7,250 nucleotides of DNA from DATKLL01 sp035542475 (GCA_035542475.1 DATKLL010000056.1:1-7250); one strand, 5' to 3'; counted from the stretch's first letter, positions 1 through 6,961 are shown. Notes: generated by a model from the letters alone, not told the origin. Program-made: numbers and translations.

Positions 1-1347
1 CGTCGCTCCATAGATGTTCCCTATCTGGTCGATCTGCCCGCACGGCTCATAAAGGGAAGCGCCAAATACGTCACTGGCAGCGGCGTAGCCCAGCATGGAT
101 ATGGACTCACTGAAACGCTGGTATGTTATCTTCCCACCCGACGCACACGAAATCCTCCCCATGATATCCTCATGGGTGCGGTCATCCTCGACTCCATTTC
201 CCACAACGGCAATCTGTACGTCGCCATGCTCTATGACAAACCTGAGGGCAATATCCTCGAGCAGCTCAACACCCTTCTGTGAGGGATCAAGCCTGGAAGG
301 CCAGTAGAGGAGAATCGCCCTCGGATTGACAACAAGACCTGTCCTCTTCTGAAATGCTACTAAATTCTCCCGCTTCGCCGCTATGACGTCGTTATCATGA
401 TCATACCTTCTGACAAGATGTTCGCAGTTCTCCGGATACATCCGGGGAGACATCGCATTCATGATGCTTATCGCCGCACCGTGATAATACTTGGCCTTTA
501 CCTCCTGCCTTACACTCAACGGTATGAATGACCTGTCCAGAAAATAATCCTCAATTATCTCTTGTAAAAACTTCTCCCCGACAAAATTGACCAGCGTTGC
601 GCTCTTTATCGCCGTCGCCTGAGAATCGATGCACCGCCTCCCGTATTCCTCCGAAAAATAGATGTTCCAGTTCAGACTGTCAATATCAACGCCGAAAAGC
701 ATGTCCACAGGAATATGGCCTGTGTGGACGTTGTGCACGGTATGCAGTACCGGACAACCCCTGGATTTCGCATAGGCCACTACCGCACCTCCTGCCATCC
801 AGTCATGGCTGTGAAGAATCAGCCTCCCCTCATTCTTGGCACGCACCGTCTTGATGATGTTGTTGACTACCTGCTTCTGAAACTCGGCGGCATTCAAAAG
901 AGGATTTTCAGAATAAGCGCAGGCAAGATTGGCAAAAATGGAGGAACTCACTAAATGCACCTTATCAGGATCCACACTGTACCTGATCTCACGCCATGCC
1001 GACTCATCTACATTATTCTCCCTTTGAAACCGCTTCTTCAGATTCAGCGTCGCCAGGTGACAGTTGACCCCTCTCGCCCTCAGACCCTCGCATAGCGCTG
1101 ATACCACCTCCCCAAGACCGCCTGCCTTACCGGAAATGTACCTGGCCAGATTACCCATAGCCTCCGGCAATCTGCCGGTTTCCGGCGACACCAGCAGTAC
1201 CGCCGTCCTCTTCGTCTTTTTTAATATCTCAAAACTCCTTACGTTCCGCAGCCTCTGAGATAAATGGCTGTTGGCCCGCCTAGGACGACGATCCCGCACA
1301 TGAATCTTCGGCAACTTATTAATTTTATAATTGACACGTAAATTCAT
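1..1347 (-). CDS. Divergent GT5 glycogen/starch synthase (C-terminus outside window)
   Basis: This probably makes linear alpha-1,4-glucan by transferring glucose from a nucleotide sugar, normally ADP-glucose in bacteria, in the cytoplasm. The 449 codons in the window are open from the ATG to the edge, so the C-terminus is missing. Visible GT5 landmarks are GKAGGLGE at residues 73-80 (classical enzymes have KTGGLAD), HDW at 181-183, HTVHNVHTGH at 202-211, WPSRLDPSQKG at 349-359 carrying the expected Arg and Lys, and EPCGQIDQIGNIYG at 434-447 with the conserved Glu and Cys. The insertion PEAMGNLARYIS before the glycine loop and the WPSRLDP form match, from memory, a divergent GT5 branch in sulfate reducers, Geobacter relatives and anammox bacteria. 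Residues 1-47 are an Arg/Lys-rich extension absent from classical enzymes. The start is chosen because its ATG overlaps the TGA of the SAP-like gene; the nearest GGA-type site lies about 15 nt upstream, so translational coupling is likely. GC is high (about 57% in the first 60 bases). Confidence 0.88.
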   Translation of the reverse strand, partial: MNLRVNYKINKLPKIHVRDRRPRRANSHLSQRLRNVRSFEILKKTKRTAVLLVSPETGRLPEAMGNLARYISGKAGGLGEVVSALCEGLRARGVNCHLATLNLKKRFQRENNVDESAWREIRYSVDPDKVHLVSSSIFANLACAYSENPLLNAAEFQKQVVNNIIKTVRAKNEGRLILHSHDWMAGGAVVAYAKSRGCPVLHTVHNVHTGHIPVDMLFGVDIDSLNWNIYFSEEYGRRCIDSQATAIKSATLVNFVGEKFLQEIIEDYFLDRSFIPLSVRQEVKAKYYHGAAISIMNAMSPRMYPENCEHLVRRYDHDNDVIAAKRENLVAFQKRTGLVVNPRAILLYWPSRLDPSQKGVELLEDIALRFVIEHGDVQIAVVGNGVEDDRTHEDIMGRISCASGGKITYQRFSESISMLGYAAASDVFGASLYEPCGQIDQIGNIYGAT

Positions 1348-1526
1348 TTGAGGCTTATGCAGTCCTTTTTCCACAGACAATCTTCCATACATGAATCTTT
1401 CGTGTTAAAACAAGGTGAATAGCCTTCAGAAATCTGAATATCGCGGATTATATCCATCTTTTTACGGTTAGCATTCGTATCAATGCCCCTGGTCTTAGCA
1501 ATTTCACGAACCTGTTGAATTTTCAC
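1344..1526 (-). CDS. Small SAP-like protein with four C-terminal cysteines
   Basis: This is a 60-residue protein. The N-terminal part (residues 1-35: MKIQQVREIAKTRGI, then KKMDIIRDIQISEG) has the helix-extended-helix pattern of SAP or Rho-N-like nucleic-acid-binding modules. The C-terminal part carries C39, C46, C50 and C56 in the pattern C-x6-C-x3-C-x5-C, ending ...DCLWKKDC, which could bind a metal or form disulfides. From memory, similar proteins ending in CLWxxDC occur in Geobacter-like and other anaerobic bacteria; their function is unknown to me. The start is GTG, backed by a strong AAGGAGGA site 6 nt upstream. The stop overlaps the ATG of the glycogen synthase gene (ATGA), so both are probably translated from one message. 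Nucleic-acid binding is inferred from the fold pattern only; a role in glycogen control is speculation from position. Confidence 0.8.
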   Translation of the reverse strand: MKIQQVREIAKTRGIDTNANRKKMDIIRDIQISEGYSPCFNTKDSCMEDCLWKKDCISLK

Positions 1527-1532
1527 GCCTAA

Positions 1533-1540
1533 TCCTCCTT
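1533..1540 (-). promoter_or_regulatory. Ribosome binding site of the SAP-like gene
   Basis: Read on the minus strand this is AAGGAGGA, 6 nt before a GTG codon. It decides the GTG start at 1526 for the 60-residue SAP-like protein and also serves the coupled glycogen synthase gene downstream. Confidence 0.8.
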
Positions 1541-1561
1541 TATTTTTAAATATTAAAAAAT

Positions 1562-1579
1562 ACTTAATTCAAATTAAGT
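1562..1579 (-). repeat. Perfect 8-bp inverted repeat upstream of the SAP-like gene
   Basis: The arms ACTTAATT and AATTAAGT are perfect and separated by 2 nt. On the minus strand the repeat is followed directly by ATTTTTT. It sits between the 578-residue regulator and the SAP-like gene, with its near end 35 nt before the SAP-like start codon. It could be an operator for an AT-recognising regulator or a weak, AT-rich intrinsic terminator of the regulator transcript. Only one G/C pair per arm and a very short loop argue against a strong terminator. Confidence 0.45.
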
Positions 1580-1620
1580 CACTTTTCTTTTAAAAGCAAT
1601 ACTAATTAATTCTTGATATT

Positions 1621-1641
1621 ATGCCAGGATAATACTGGCAT
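1621..1641 (-). terminator. Hairpin at the end of the PAS-GAF-LuxR gene
   Basis: The 7-bp arms ATGCCAG and CTGGCAT are perfect with a 7-nt loop. The structure begins at the last base of the TAA stop codon of the 578-residue regulator. No T-run follows on the minus strand, so it is not a classical intrinsic terminator. It may instead stabilise the 3' end of the message or mark processing. Confidence 0.35.
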
Positions 1642-3377
1642 TAAGAAATAGCTAAGAGGTAGGATCTAAGATTTGTTTTTTTATTATTAAGTTTGAGTTT
1701 ATTTCTTATATTTTCCCTGTGAAAAGCGACCGTACGTCGCGTAACATTCAATATTTGTGCTATATCTTTGGTCGTTTTTCCCTCTTTAACAAGGTTAGCC
1801 ACTTGAATCTCCTGAGGGGTAAAATTCATATATTTCGCCGACAGATTATGCAAGAAAGGGGAGATGATTTCATCAAGATTATTTTCAAGAATATCTGTGT
1901 ACATTATTTGATCAGTATTCAATCCGCTTTTCTTAAGTTTTTTTACGTATGGATTAATCAGTTTCTTCACATTAGACAATACCCTTTTCTTAAATTCTTC
2001 CATTTCCTTGTCCCTGTGTTTAAGCAAAACCTTTAAAGCTGTATTGACCTCCTCAAGATTACAGGATTTTATCAACAGCTCCTTTTCTCTTTGTTTTAAT
2101 ACCTCTTCACCCCGATGTTTTTCTTCTTCGATGCTTATCGCGGAAGCGATAATTCCCATCACTTTTATATCGTTCTCAGAGGGTGAAATGTCTCTCTGGT
2201 AAACAGCACATATAGAACCGACAGGTACACCTCCGCATTTAACTTTTTGACCGACATACGTCCGCAATTCGTACTTCGCAACATTGGGATCTGTCTGGAC
2301 GTATGATGTTTGATGCAGATTTCTAACGATAAAAGGTGAGTCACTCTTACTTCTGATTAGATCATAACAGATATGTCCATCAGGCCCATCTACGGGATTA
2401 AAACCAGGAGGTGTATTCCATTGGCCAATTGAGCAGAGTGCACCCTTTTCAAGTCGATTATACAACGCACAGGTAGCATCCATGATTTCGCCAAACAACG
2501 AGGTAAGACGCCGTATATTATCAAGCGGATCTGCGACAAAACGCAAAAAGCAATCGTTTATGCGTGCCAATCGTTCATGTGCCGTTTTTTGTTCGGTAAT
2601 GTCGCGTGCTATTCCTGCGATCCCAATAATATCTCCTCTTTCATCGTATATAGGGGTTTTTACTGTTTCTACCCAAAGTTCCTTACCATCTTTTCTGACT
2701 AAAAGTTCTGCAATGCGTCTTCGTTTACCGCACTGCATCACGCTTTTATCATCATCTTTATATTTTTTCGCAAGATCTATAGGCCACAGCTCCAAGTCTG
2801 TCATGCCGGTGATGTATTCAGGTTTTACACCACATGCTTTACCGAAAGGTTCATTAACAGCAATATATCTGCTTTCCCTATCCTTTAACCAGGCAATGTC
2901 CGGAATATTGTCAAGTATGGCCTTCTGCTGGCGTTTTGTTTCTTGCAATTTACCATCCAACCTTCTGCGTTCCGTTATGTCACGGAGAACACCATGTACT
3001 GCGACATCTCCTTTGTATGGAATGTACGATACAGATGCATCGACCAAGATCCTTCGGCCGTCCTTCGTTAGGGCTGTAAATTTATATCTTGGTTCAACAC
3101 GTTCACCCCTGGCAACTTTATCTAATCTTTCCCTAATAAAAGAGTGGCTCTCGGGAGCAATTAAGCGAAAGAAATCAAACCCAGGGGCATTAGCCTCTTC
3201 CAATGTAATTTGAAAGATTTCTGAAAACTTGTGATTTATATATCTAAATTTACCTCTGCAAAGGAGATAGATGGCATCCTGGGACTGCTCCACCAGTAAT
3301 GAGTAAAGATTTTCATCATGTGTTAATGAGGTTATATTACTTTTTTCCACAACTAACTTACTCCTGTCTGTTACCAC
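1641..3377 (-). CDS. PAS-PAS-GAF sensor with LuxR-type DNA-binding output
   Basis: This is a predicted soluble one-component transcription regulator of 578 residues. Two PAS domains (about 22-137 and 148-264) each end in the usual DITE linker. A GAF domain (about 266-416) follows, with GHICYDLI at 334-341 and VGQKVKCGGVPVGSICAVYQ at 375-394. A charged coiled coil (about 420-470) and a LuxR-type helix-turn-helix (about 518-565; FTPQEIQVANLVKEGKTTKDIA, then TVAFHRENIRNKL) complete it. No membrane segment, receiver or kinase domain is seen. Ligands cannot be read from the sequence; the GAF domain has six cysteines (276, 303, 315, 337, 381, 390). The last 153 residues match the tail of the neighbouring 1086-residue regulator without gaps, at about 62% identity. 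The gene begins 60 bp after that gene ends, so co-transcription is likely. The GTG start at 3377 has no clear ribosome site. A GTG at 3350, 10 nt after AGGAG, would give 569 residues and is a fair alternative. Confidence 0.9.
   Translation of the reverse strand: MVTDRSKLVVEKSNITSLTHDENLYSLLVEQSQDAIYLLCRGKFRYINHKFSEIFQITLEEANAPGFDFFRLIAPESHSFIRERLDKVARGERVEPRYKFTALTKDGRRILVDASVSYIPYKGDVAVHGVLRDITERRRLDGKLQETKRQQKAILDNIPDIAWLKDRESRYIAVNEPFGKACGVKPEYITGMTDLELWPIDLAKKYKDDDKSVMQCGKRRRIAELLVRKDGKELWVETVKTPIYDERGDIIGIAGIARDITEQKTAHERLARINDCFLRFVADPLDNIRRLTSLFGEIMDATCALYNRLEKGALCSIGQWNTPPGFNPVDGPDGHICYDLIRSKSDSPFIVRNLHQTSYVQTDPNVAKYELRTYVGQKVKCGGVPVGSICAVYQRDISPSENDIKVMGIIASAISIEEEKHRGEEVLKQREKELLIKSCNLEEVNTALKVLLKHRDKEMEEFKKRVLSNVKKLINPYVKKLKKSGLNTDQIMYTDILENNLDEIISPFLHNLSAKYMNFTPQEIQVANLVKEGKTTKDIAQILNVTRRTVAFHRENIRNKLKLNNKKTNLRSYLLAIS
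3361..3365 (-). promoter_or_regulatory. Possible ribosome binding site for an alternative start
   Basis: Read on the minus strand this is AGGAG, 10 nt before the in-frame GTG at 3350-3348 of the PAS-PAS-GAF-LuxR gene. No comparable site precedes the longer GTG start at 3377, so the true protein may lack the first nine residues. Both options leave every domain intact. Confidence 0.4.
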
Positions 3378-3437
3378 TATGCAGTAGTTTTGATGTTCAA
3401 ACGGTTATTGTATTTTTGTTTTTTTGTAAACCTTATA

Positions 3438-6400
3438 TTACGATAATGTCATCAAGTATGATCTAAGATTTGCCCTTCTATTTTTCAGATTTAATTTCCT
3501 CCTGATATTATTCCTGTGAAAATCAATTGTTCCTGGAGATGCATTTAATAATTCAGCTATGTCCTTTGTAGTTTTACCTTCTTTTATAAGATTAGCTACT
3601 TGAAGTTCTTTTGGAGTGAAGGTCATATATTTTGAAGACAGTCTGTGCGAAAATGGAGATATTATATCTTTCAAATTTGATTCAATAATAGTTATATAAG
3701 CCGCATCTTTGGTTTCTAAATGGCTTTTTTTCAATTTTTCAATATATGGTAAAAGAAGGTGCTTTACGTTAGTCAACGTCCTCTCTTCCAACTCGTCTTT
3801 ATCCTCTTCCCTCTGTTTCAACAAGACCTTAAGGGCTGTGTTCAACTCTTCAAGGTTCCGAGATTTTATTTCCAGCTCCTTTTCTCTTTTCTTCAACGCC
3901 TTCTCCGCCCGTCTGCGCTCGGTAATGTCTCGGATTGATTGTATAGCCCCCACAATGCAGCCCTTACTGTCATATAATGGTCTGGCTTTCCCCCACAGCG
4001 TACGGTTCCCTCCCTTTAAAGAAACATCTGCCTCACCCAAGATAACGTCTTCTTCTTTCTGTAGAAACACGTATTTCTTCTCAACCTCTTCATCGGCCTT
4101 GAATATCAGGTCAATAAGCAATGGCTTCCGTATTCCATAAAAAGGCAAGGCATACTCATAATCCCCTTTCCCCAGGATTTCCTCCGCCTTTGTTCTTGTC
4201 ATCTCTTCGATAGCACGATTCCATGCAATGACCTTCTTGTCCTGATCGACTGCGAATGTGGCATCAGGTAAAAAATCTATAATATCTGACAGGCGTTTTT
4301 CCGATTCCCGCAGCGATTCTTCAGCGCACTTTAATTCGGTGATATCTAAATTAGAAACCACACTTTTTTTTGTTCCCGGTATCATCGCAACAGTCATGAA
4401 TATATTTCTTATGTTACCTCCTCTATCAATGAATCTATATTCATAATTCCTTGGCGCGGCTTCAGGATCAATCCTCCTCAGATAGTGATACTTTTTCATC
4501 CTCTCCAGGTCAGCTTCCACGACAAATTCCGTCCAGCTTTTTTGACCTTCTATTTCATTTTTTGTATAACCGGTTAGTTTCTCAAACTCGGTATTTACCA
4601 GAGATATTGTGGTGTCTTCCTCGACTATCATGGTTGCGGCAGCGGTTGTTTCAAAAATCGTTCGATAATAGATTTCCGATTCCTTCAGCCTTTCCTGCAT
4701 CTTATTTTTTTCAGTAATGTCATCCACCATTTCTATGGCCGCTATGATTTTACCTTCTTTGTCCCTGACAGGAGATGAAATGATCCGGTAGTTTTTGGTA
4801 TTCGGTCCTGCCGGCGTTTCTGTTACGGATTCATGAACCTGACCGTCTTGTAATGTCTTGTATGTCGGGCAATACGAACACACCTTTTCCCCAGGAGGAT
4901 TATTGAAAACGTTATAGCAGACATTTTTTTGGGAAATATCGATGTTGGGGAACCATTTTTTCATCTGGTTGTTTAGGGTCAATATCTCCATATTAGGACT
5001 TACCAAAGCTATGCCAATTCCGACATTATCGACAACACTTCGATATTTTTCCTCGGATGCCCTCAAAGCGTCCTCCGCCTTCTTGCGTTCGGTCACGTTT
5101 CTCATCGTCCCCACTATCTTGTGAGGAATGCCCTTCTCACCAAAAACAAGCATCGAACATAAAGACACAGTGATAAGTCGCCCATCTTCGTCCTTCATCG
5201 TAACCTCGTAGTCGGTTACCCTTCCCGTTTCCATAATTGATTTTAAGAATTCTTTTCTTTCTTCATGATACGCATATATCTCGTAAACAGATCTTCCAAT
5301 TAATTCCACCCGTTTATATTTAGTCAAATTTTCAACGGAGGGTGACAGCTCCAGAATGATTCCGTCAATGCTGACCTCATAATAAACATCCTGGATATTC
5401 TCATATATATGTCTGTATTTCTCCTCGCTGCTACACAGTTTCTCCTCGGCCAGCCTCCGCTCCTCTATTTCCTTCAGGAGCTGCCTGTTTTTTTCTGAGA
5501 GTTCGGCAGTGCGCTCCTCTACAAGTATTTCTAAATTGTCATGTGCCTGCCGCAACTCCTCTTCCACCCGCTTGCGGTCGGTGATATCCAGAAACAGGGA
5601 CTGCTTGGAAATCGAACCGTCCACATGGTAAAGGGGTACATTGACCACATATAGCCAACGGTTGTCCTTGGGACTTCGCACTTCCCAGTGTACGGTCTCA
5701 CCTTTGAATACGCGGTTATTAATGCACCATGGACAGACGGAATCACGATCATGTATTACTTTATAACACTTTTCCCCCGTTCCATCATAACCGGCGCGTT
5801 CAATTAACCGCTTGTTCATAAACTCAACATGATAGTCCTGCGAACAGATATATATATATCCATCATAGGCCTCCACTATGGCTCGGTAACGTGCTTCACT
5901 TTCCTTCAATAATCTTTCCGCCTGCTTGCGTTCGGTAATATCCTCTATTACACCGTCGATCCAGTCAATGCCGCCGTTATTATCGTAATGAGCCCGGGCC
6001 GATACTGAAGCCCAGATGGATTTATTGTCCTTCCTTCTGAGGTGCAATTCTTTGTTTATAACAGCACCCGTCTGGTTTATAGCATCTACAAAGTATTTTC
6101 TATCCTCAGGTTCCTGGTATAAGTCCGATACCTTAATCTTCATGAATTCATCAACGGAGCCATAGCCGAACATTCTGACAATCGCCGGATTTGCCTGGAT
6201 AAAACGCCCCTGAGGGTCACCGGTATTTCTGTATATACCGACGTTCAGGTTTTCGACCAGCGTCCGGTAACTCTCTTCGGATTTTTTTAGCGCCTCCTCT
6301 GCCTGCCTGTTTTCCTTCCTTACAGACGCTTCCTTTAATTCACGGTTAATAGATGGGATAAGTCGTTTTAAATCACCCTTAACAATATAGCCATGGGCCC

Positions 6401-6698
6401 CGGCCTTCATAATCTCTACCGCAGTTTCCTCTCCTATCTTACCTGAGACAATTATGAAAGGAATATCAAGCCCCGTTTCTTTTAGTAATTTAAGCGCGTC
6501 AATGCCGCTGAATCCTGGCATTAAATGATCAGCGAGAACGACGTCCCATTCGTTGTTTTGCAGATTATTTTGCATTGTTTCCAGTTTATCCACCCGTTCA
6601 TATGTTGGATCATAACCGCTTTCTTTAAGCATATGAAGAACAAGCAGGACATCATTCTCAGAATCTTGCACAAATAAAACGCGAAGTGGTTTACACAT
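3438..6698 (-). CDS. Receiver-(PAS)6-LuxR hybrid transcription regulator
   Basis: This is a predicted cytoplasmic multi-input regulator of 1086 residues. An N-terminal receiver domain (1-122) has the phosphoacceptor D57 in LADHLMPG, S85 in IIVSG and K107 in YIVKG; the usual acidic pair reads Q11-D12. Six PAS domains follow at about 139-260, 266-376, 424-540, 547-664, 672-789 and 798-927, with (D/N)(I/V)T linkers. A coiled coil (about 377-423) separates PAS 2 from PAS 3. The second and fourth PAS domains carry cysteine triads: C311, C322, C325 and C594, C607, C610. A coiled coil (about 930-975) leads to a LuxR-type helix-turn-helix (about 1026-1073; FTPKELQVANLIKEGKTTKD, then TIDFHRNNIRRKL). 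No kinase domain or membrane helix is visible, so D57 would be phosphorylated by a separate kinase. The ATG start has AGGAG 7 nt upstream. It lies upstream of the paralogous 578-residue regulator. GC falls to about 30% in the last 280 bases, against about 55% at the end of the PAS array. Confidence 0.93.
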   Translation of the reverse strand: MCKPLRVLFVQDSENDVLLVLHMLKESGYDPTYERVDKLETMQNNLQNNEWDVVLADHLMPGFSGIDALKLLKETGLDIPFIIVSGKIGEETAVEIMKAGAHGYIVKGDLKRLIPSINRELKEASVRKENRQAEEALKKSEESYRTLVENLNVGIYRNTGDPQGRFIQANPAIVRMFGYGSVDEFMKIKVSDLYQEPEDRKYFVDAINQTGAVINKELHLRRKDNKSIWASVSARAHYDNNGGIDWIDGVIEDITERKQAERLLKESEARYRAIVEAYDGYIYICSQDYHVEFMNKRLIERAGYDGTGEKCYKVIHDRDSVCPWCINNRVFKGETVHWEVRSPKDNRWLYVVNVPLYHVDGSISKQSLFLDITDRKRVEEELRQAHDNLEILVEERTAELSEKNRQLLKEIEERRLAEEKLCSSEEKYRHIYENIQDVYYEVSIDGIILELSPSVENLTKYKRVELIGRSVYEIYAYHEERKEFLKSIMETGRVTDYEVTMKDEDGRLITVSLCSMLVFGEKGIPHKIVGTMRNVTERKKAEDALRASEEKYRSVVDNVGIGIALVSPNMEILTLNNQMKKWFPNIDISQKNVCYNVFNNPPGEKVCSYCPTYKTLQDGQVHESVTETPAGPNTKNYRIISSPVRDKEGKIIAAIEMVDDITEKNKMQERLKESEIYYRTIFETTAAATMIVEEDTTISLVNTEFEKLTGYTKNEIEGQKSWTEFVVEADLERMKKYHYLRRIDPEAAPRNYEYRFIDRGGNIRNIFMTVAMIPGTKKSVVSNLDITELKCAEESLRESEKRLSDIIDFLPDATFAVDQDKKVIAWNRAIEEMTRTKAEEILGKGDYEYALPFYGIRKPLLIDLIFKADEEVEKKYVFLQKEEDVILGEADVSLKGGNRTLWGKARPLYDSKGCIVGAIQSIRDITERRRAEKALKKREKELEIKSRNLEELNTALKVLLKQREEDKDELEERTLTNVKHLLLPYIEKLKKSHLETKDAAYITIIESNLKDIISPFSHRLSSKYMTFTPKELQVANLIKEGKTTKDIAELLNASPGTIDFHRNNIRRKLNLKNRRANLRSYLMTLS

Positions 6699-6705
6699 CT
6701 CATTG

Positions 6706-6710
6706 CTCCT
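6706..6710 (-). promoter_or_regulatory. Ribosome binding site of the receiver-PAS-LuxR gene
   Basis: Read on the minus strand this is AGGAG, 7 nt before the ATG at 6698. It selects that start over an ATG 5 nt upstream in another frame, which opens only a 60-codon shadow frame. Confidence 0.75.
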
Positions 6711-6769
6711 TTTTCATGGGAGGTGATTTGTTCCAGAATAAATAGACTTTTAGAAAAGAAATTGTTGGG

Positions 6770-6798
6770 TCTTTACACCATGCGGTTGAATATTTCAA
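6770..6798 (-). promoter_or_regulatory. Possible promoter of the receiver-PAS-LuxR gene
   Basis: On the minus strand TTGAAA (6798-6793, five of six consensus -35 bases) is followed after 17 nt by TAAAGA (6775-6770, only three of six -10 bases). It would give a leader of roughly 65 nt. The -35 box overlaps a small inverted repeat, TTGAA-TAT-TTCAA (6786-6798), that could be an operator. The spacing is good but the -10 is weak. Confidence 0.3.
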
Positions 6799-6819
6799 TC
6801 GTAAATAATTGATATGCGG

Positions 6820-6906
6820 TGCATAAAAAAATTTGATATATGAGACCGACGCTATTCTTATAGCGCCTATGTTAAGTGCGGGGGCAGTCGATAGATTTTT
6901 TATGCA
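6820..6906. repeat. Inverted repeat enclosing a smaller hairpin, divergent intergenic region
   Basis: The 291 bp between the divergent start codons (6699-6989) hold no gene that I can support. Within it, TGCATAAAAAA (6820-6830) and TTTTTTATGCA (6896-6906) form a perfect 11-bp inverted repeat 65 nt apart. Inside lies a second perfect repeat, CGCTAT-TCTT-ATAGCG (6850-6865). TATGC-GGT-GCATA (6813-6825) overlaps the left arm. The position between two divergent transcription starts fits operator or looping sites, but the outer arms are mostly A/T and may be chance. No target duplication or transposase remnant is seen. Confidence 0.4.
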
Positions 6907-6913
6907 TTATTTC

Positions 6914-6942
6914 TTGACACCTAACCCCATTTTCCTTACATT
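6914..6942 (+). promoter_or_regulatory. Sigma-70-type promoter of mtnP
   Basis: A perfect TTGACA -35 box (6914-6919), a 17-nt spacer and TACATT (6937-6942, four of six -10 bases) lie upstream of mtnP. Transcription would begin near 6949, giving a leader of about 40 nt. It faces away from the regulator genes. Confidence 0.6.
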
Positions 6943-6961
6943 TCAAAACGGTAAAGTTACT

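Noticed and set aside
95..1258. Several plus-strand open frames of 64-85 codons
   Set aside because: All lie opposite the glycogen synthase frame, whose conserved motifs run through the whole stretch.
2482..3213. 243-codon open frame on the plus strand
   Set aside because: It lies wholly opposite the PAS domains of the 578-residue regulator, and its translation is Ser/Arg-rich with no recognisable motif. It is an antisense shadow.
3378..3437. Promoter-like TTTACA and TACAAT between the two regulators
   Set aside because: The spacer is about 12 nt, too short for a sigma-70 promoter. Read-through from the upstream gene is simpler.
3709..4140. 143-codon open frame on the plus strand
   Set aside because: It lies antisense to the output tail and last PAS domain of the large regulator. 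No domain and no convincing ribosome site were seen.
5531..5752. 73-codon minus-strand frame
   Set aside because: It lies inside the large regulator in another frame, where the PAS reading explains the sequence.
3900..6350. Recurring DNA segments resembling cggtaatgtc, roughly one per PAS domain
   Set aside because: They encode the conserved DITE linker after each PAS domain, so they are protein-level repeats and not a separate DNA repeat or CRISPR array.
6718..6746. GGGAGGTGATTTG resembling a strong plus-strand ribosome site
   Set aside because: The following TTG opens only five codons before TAG, so no gene is supported.
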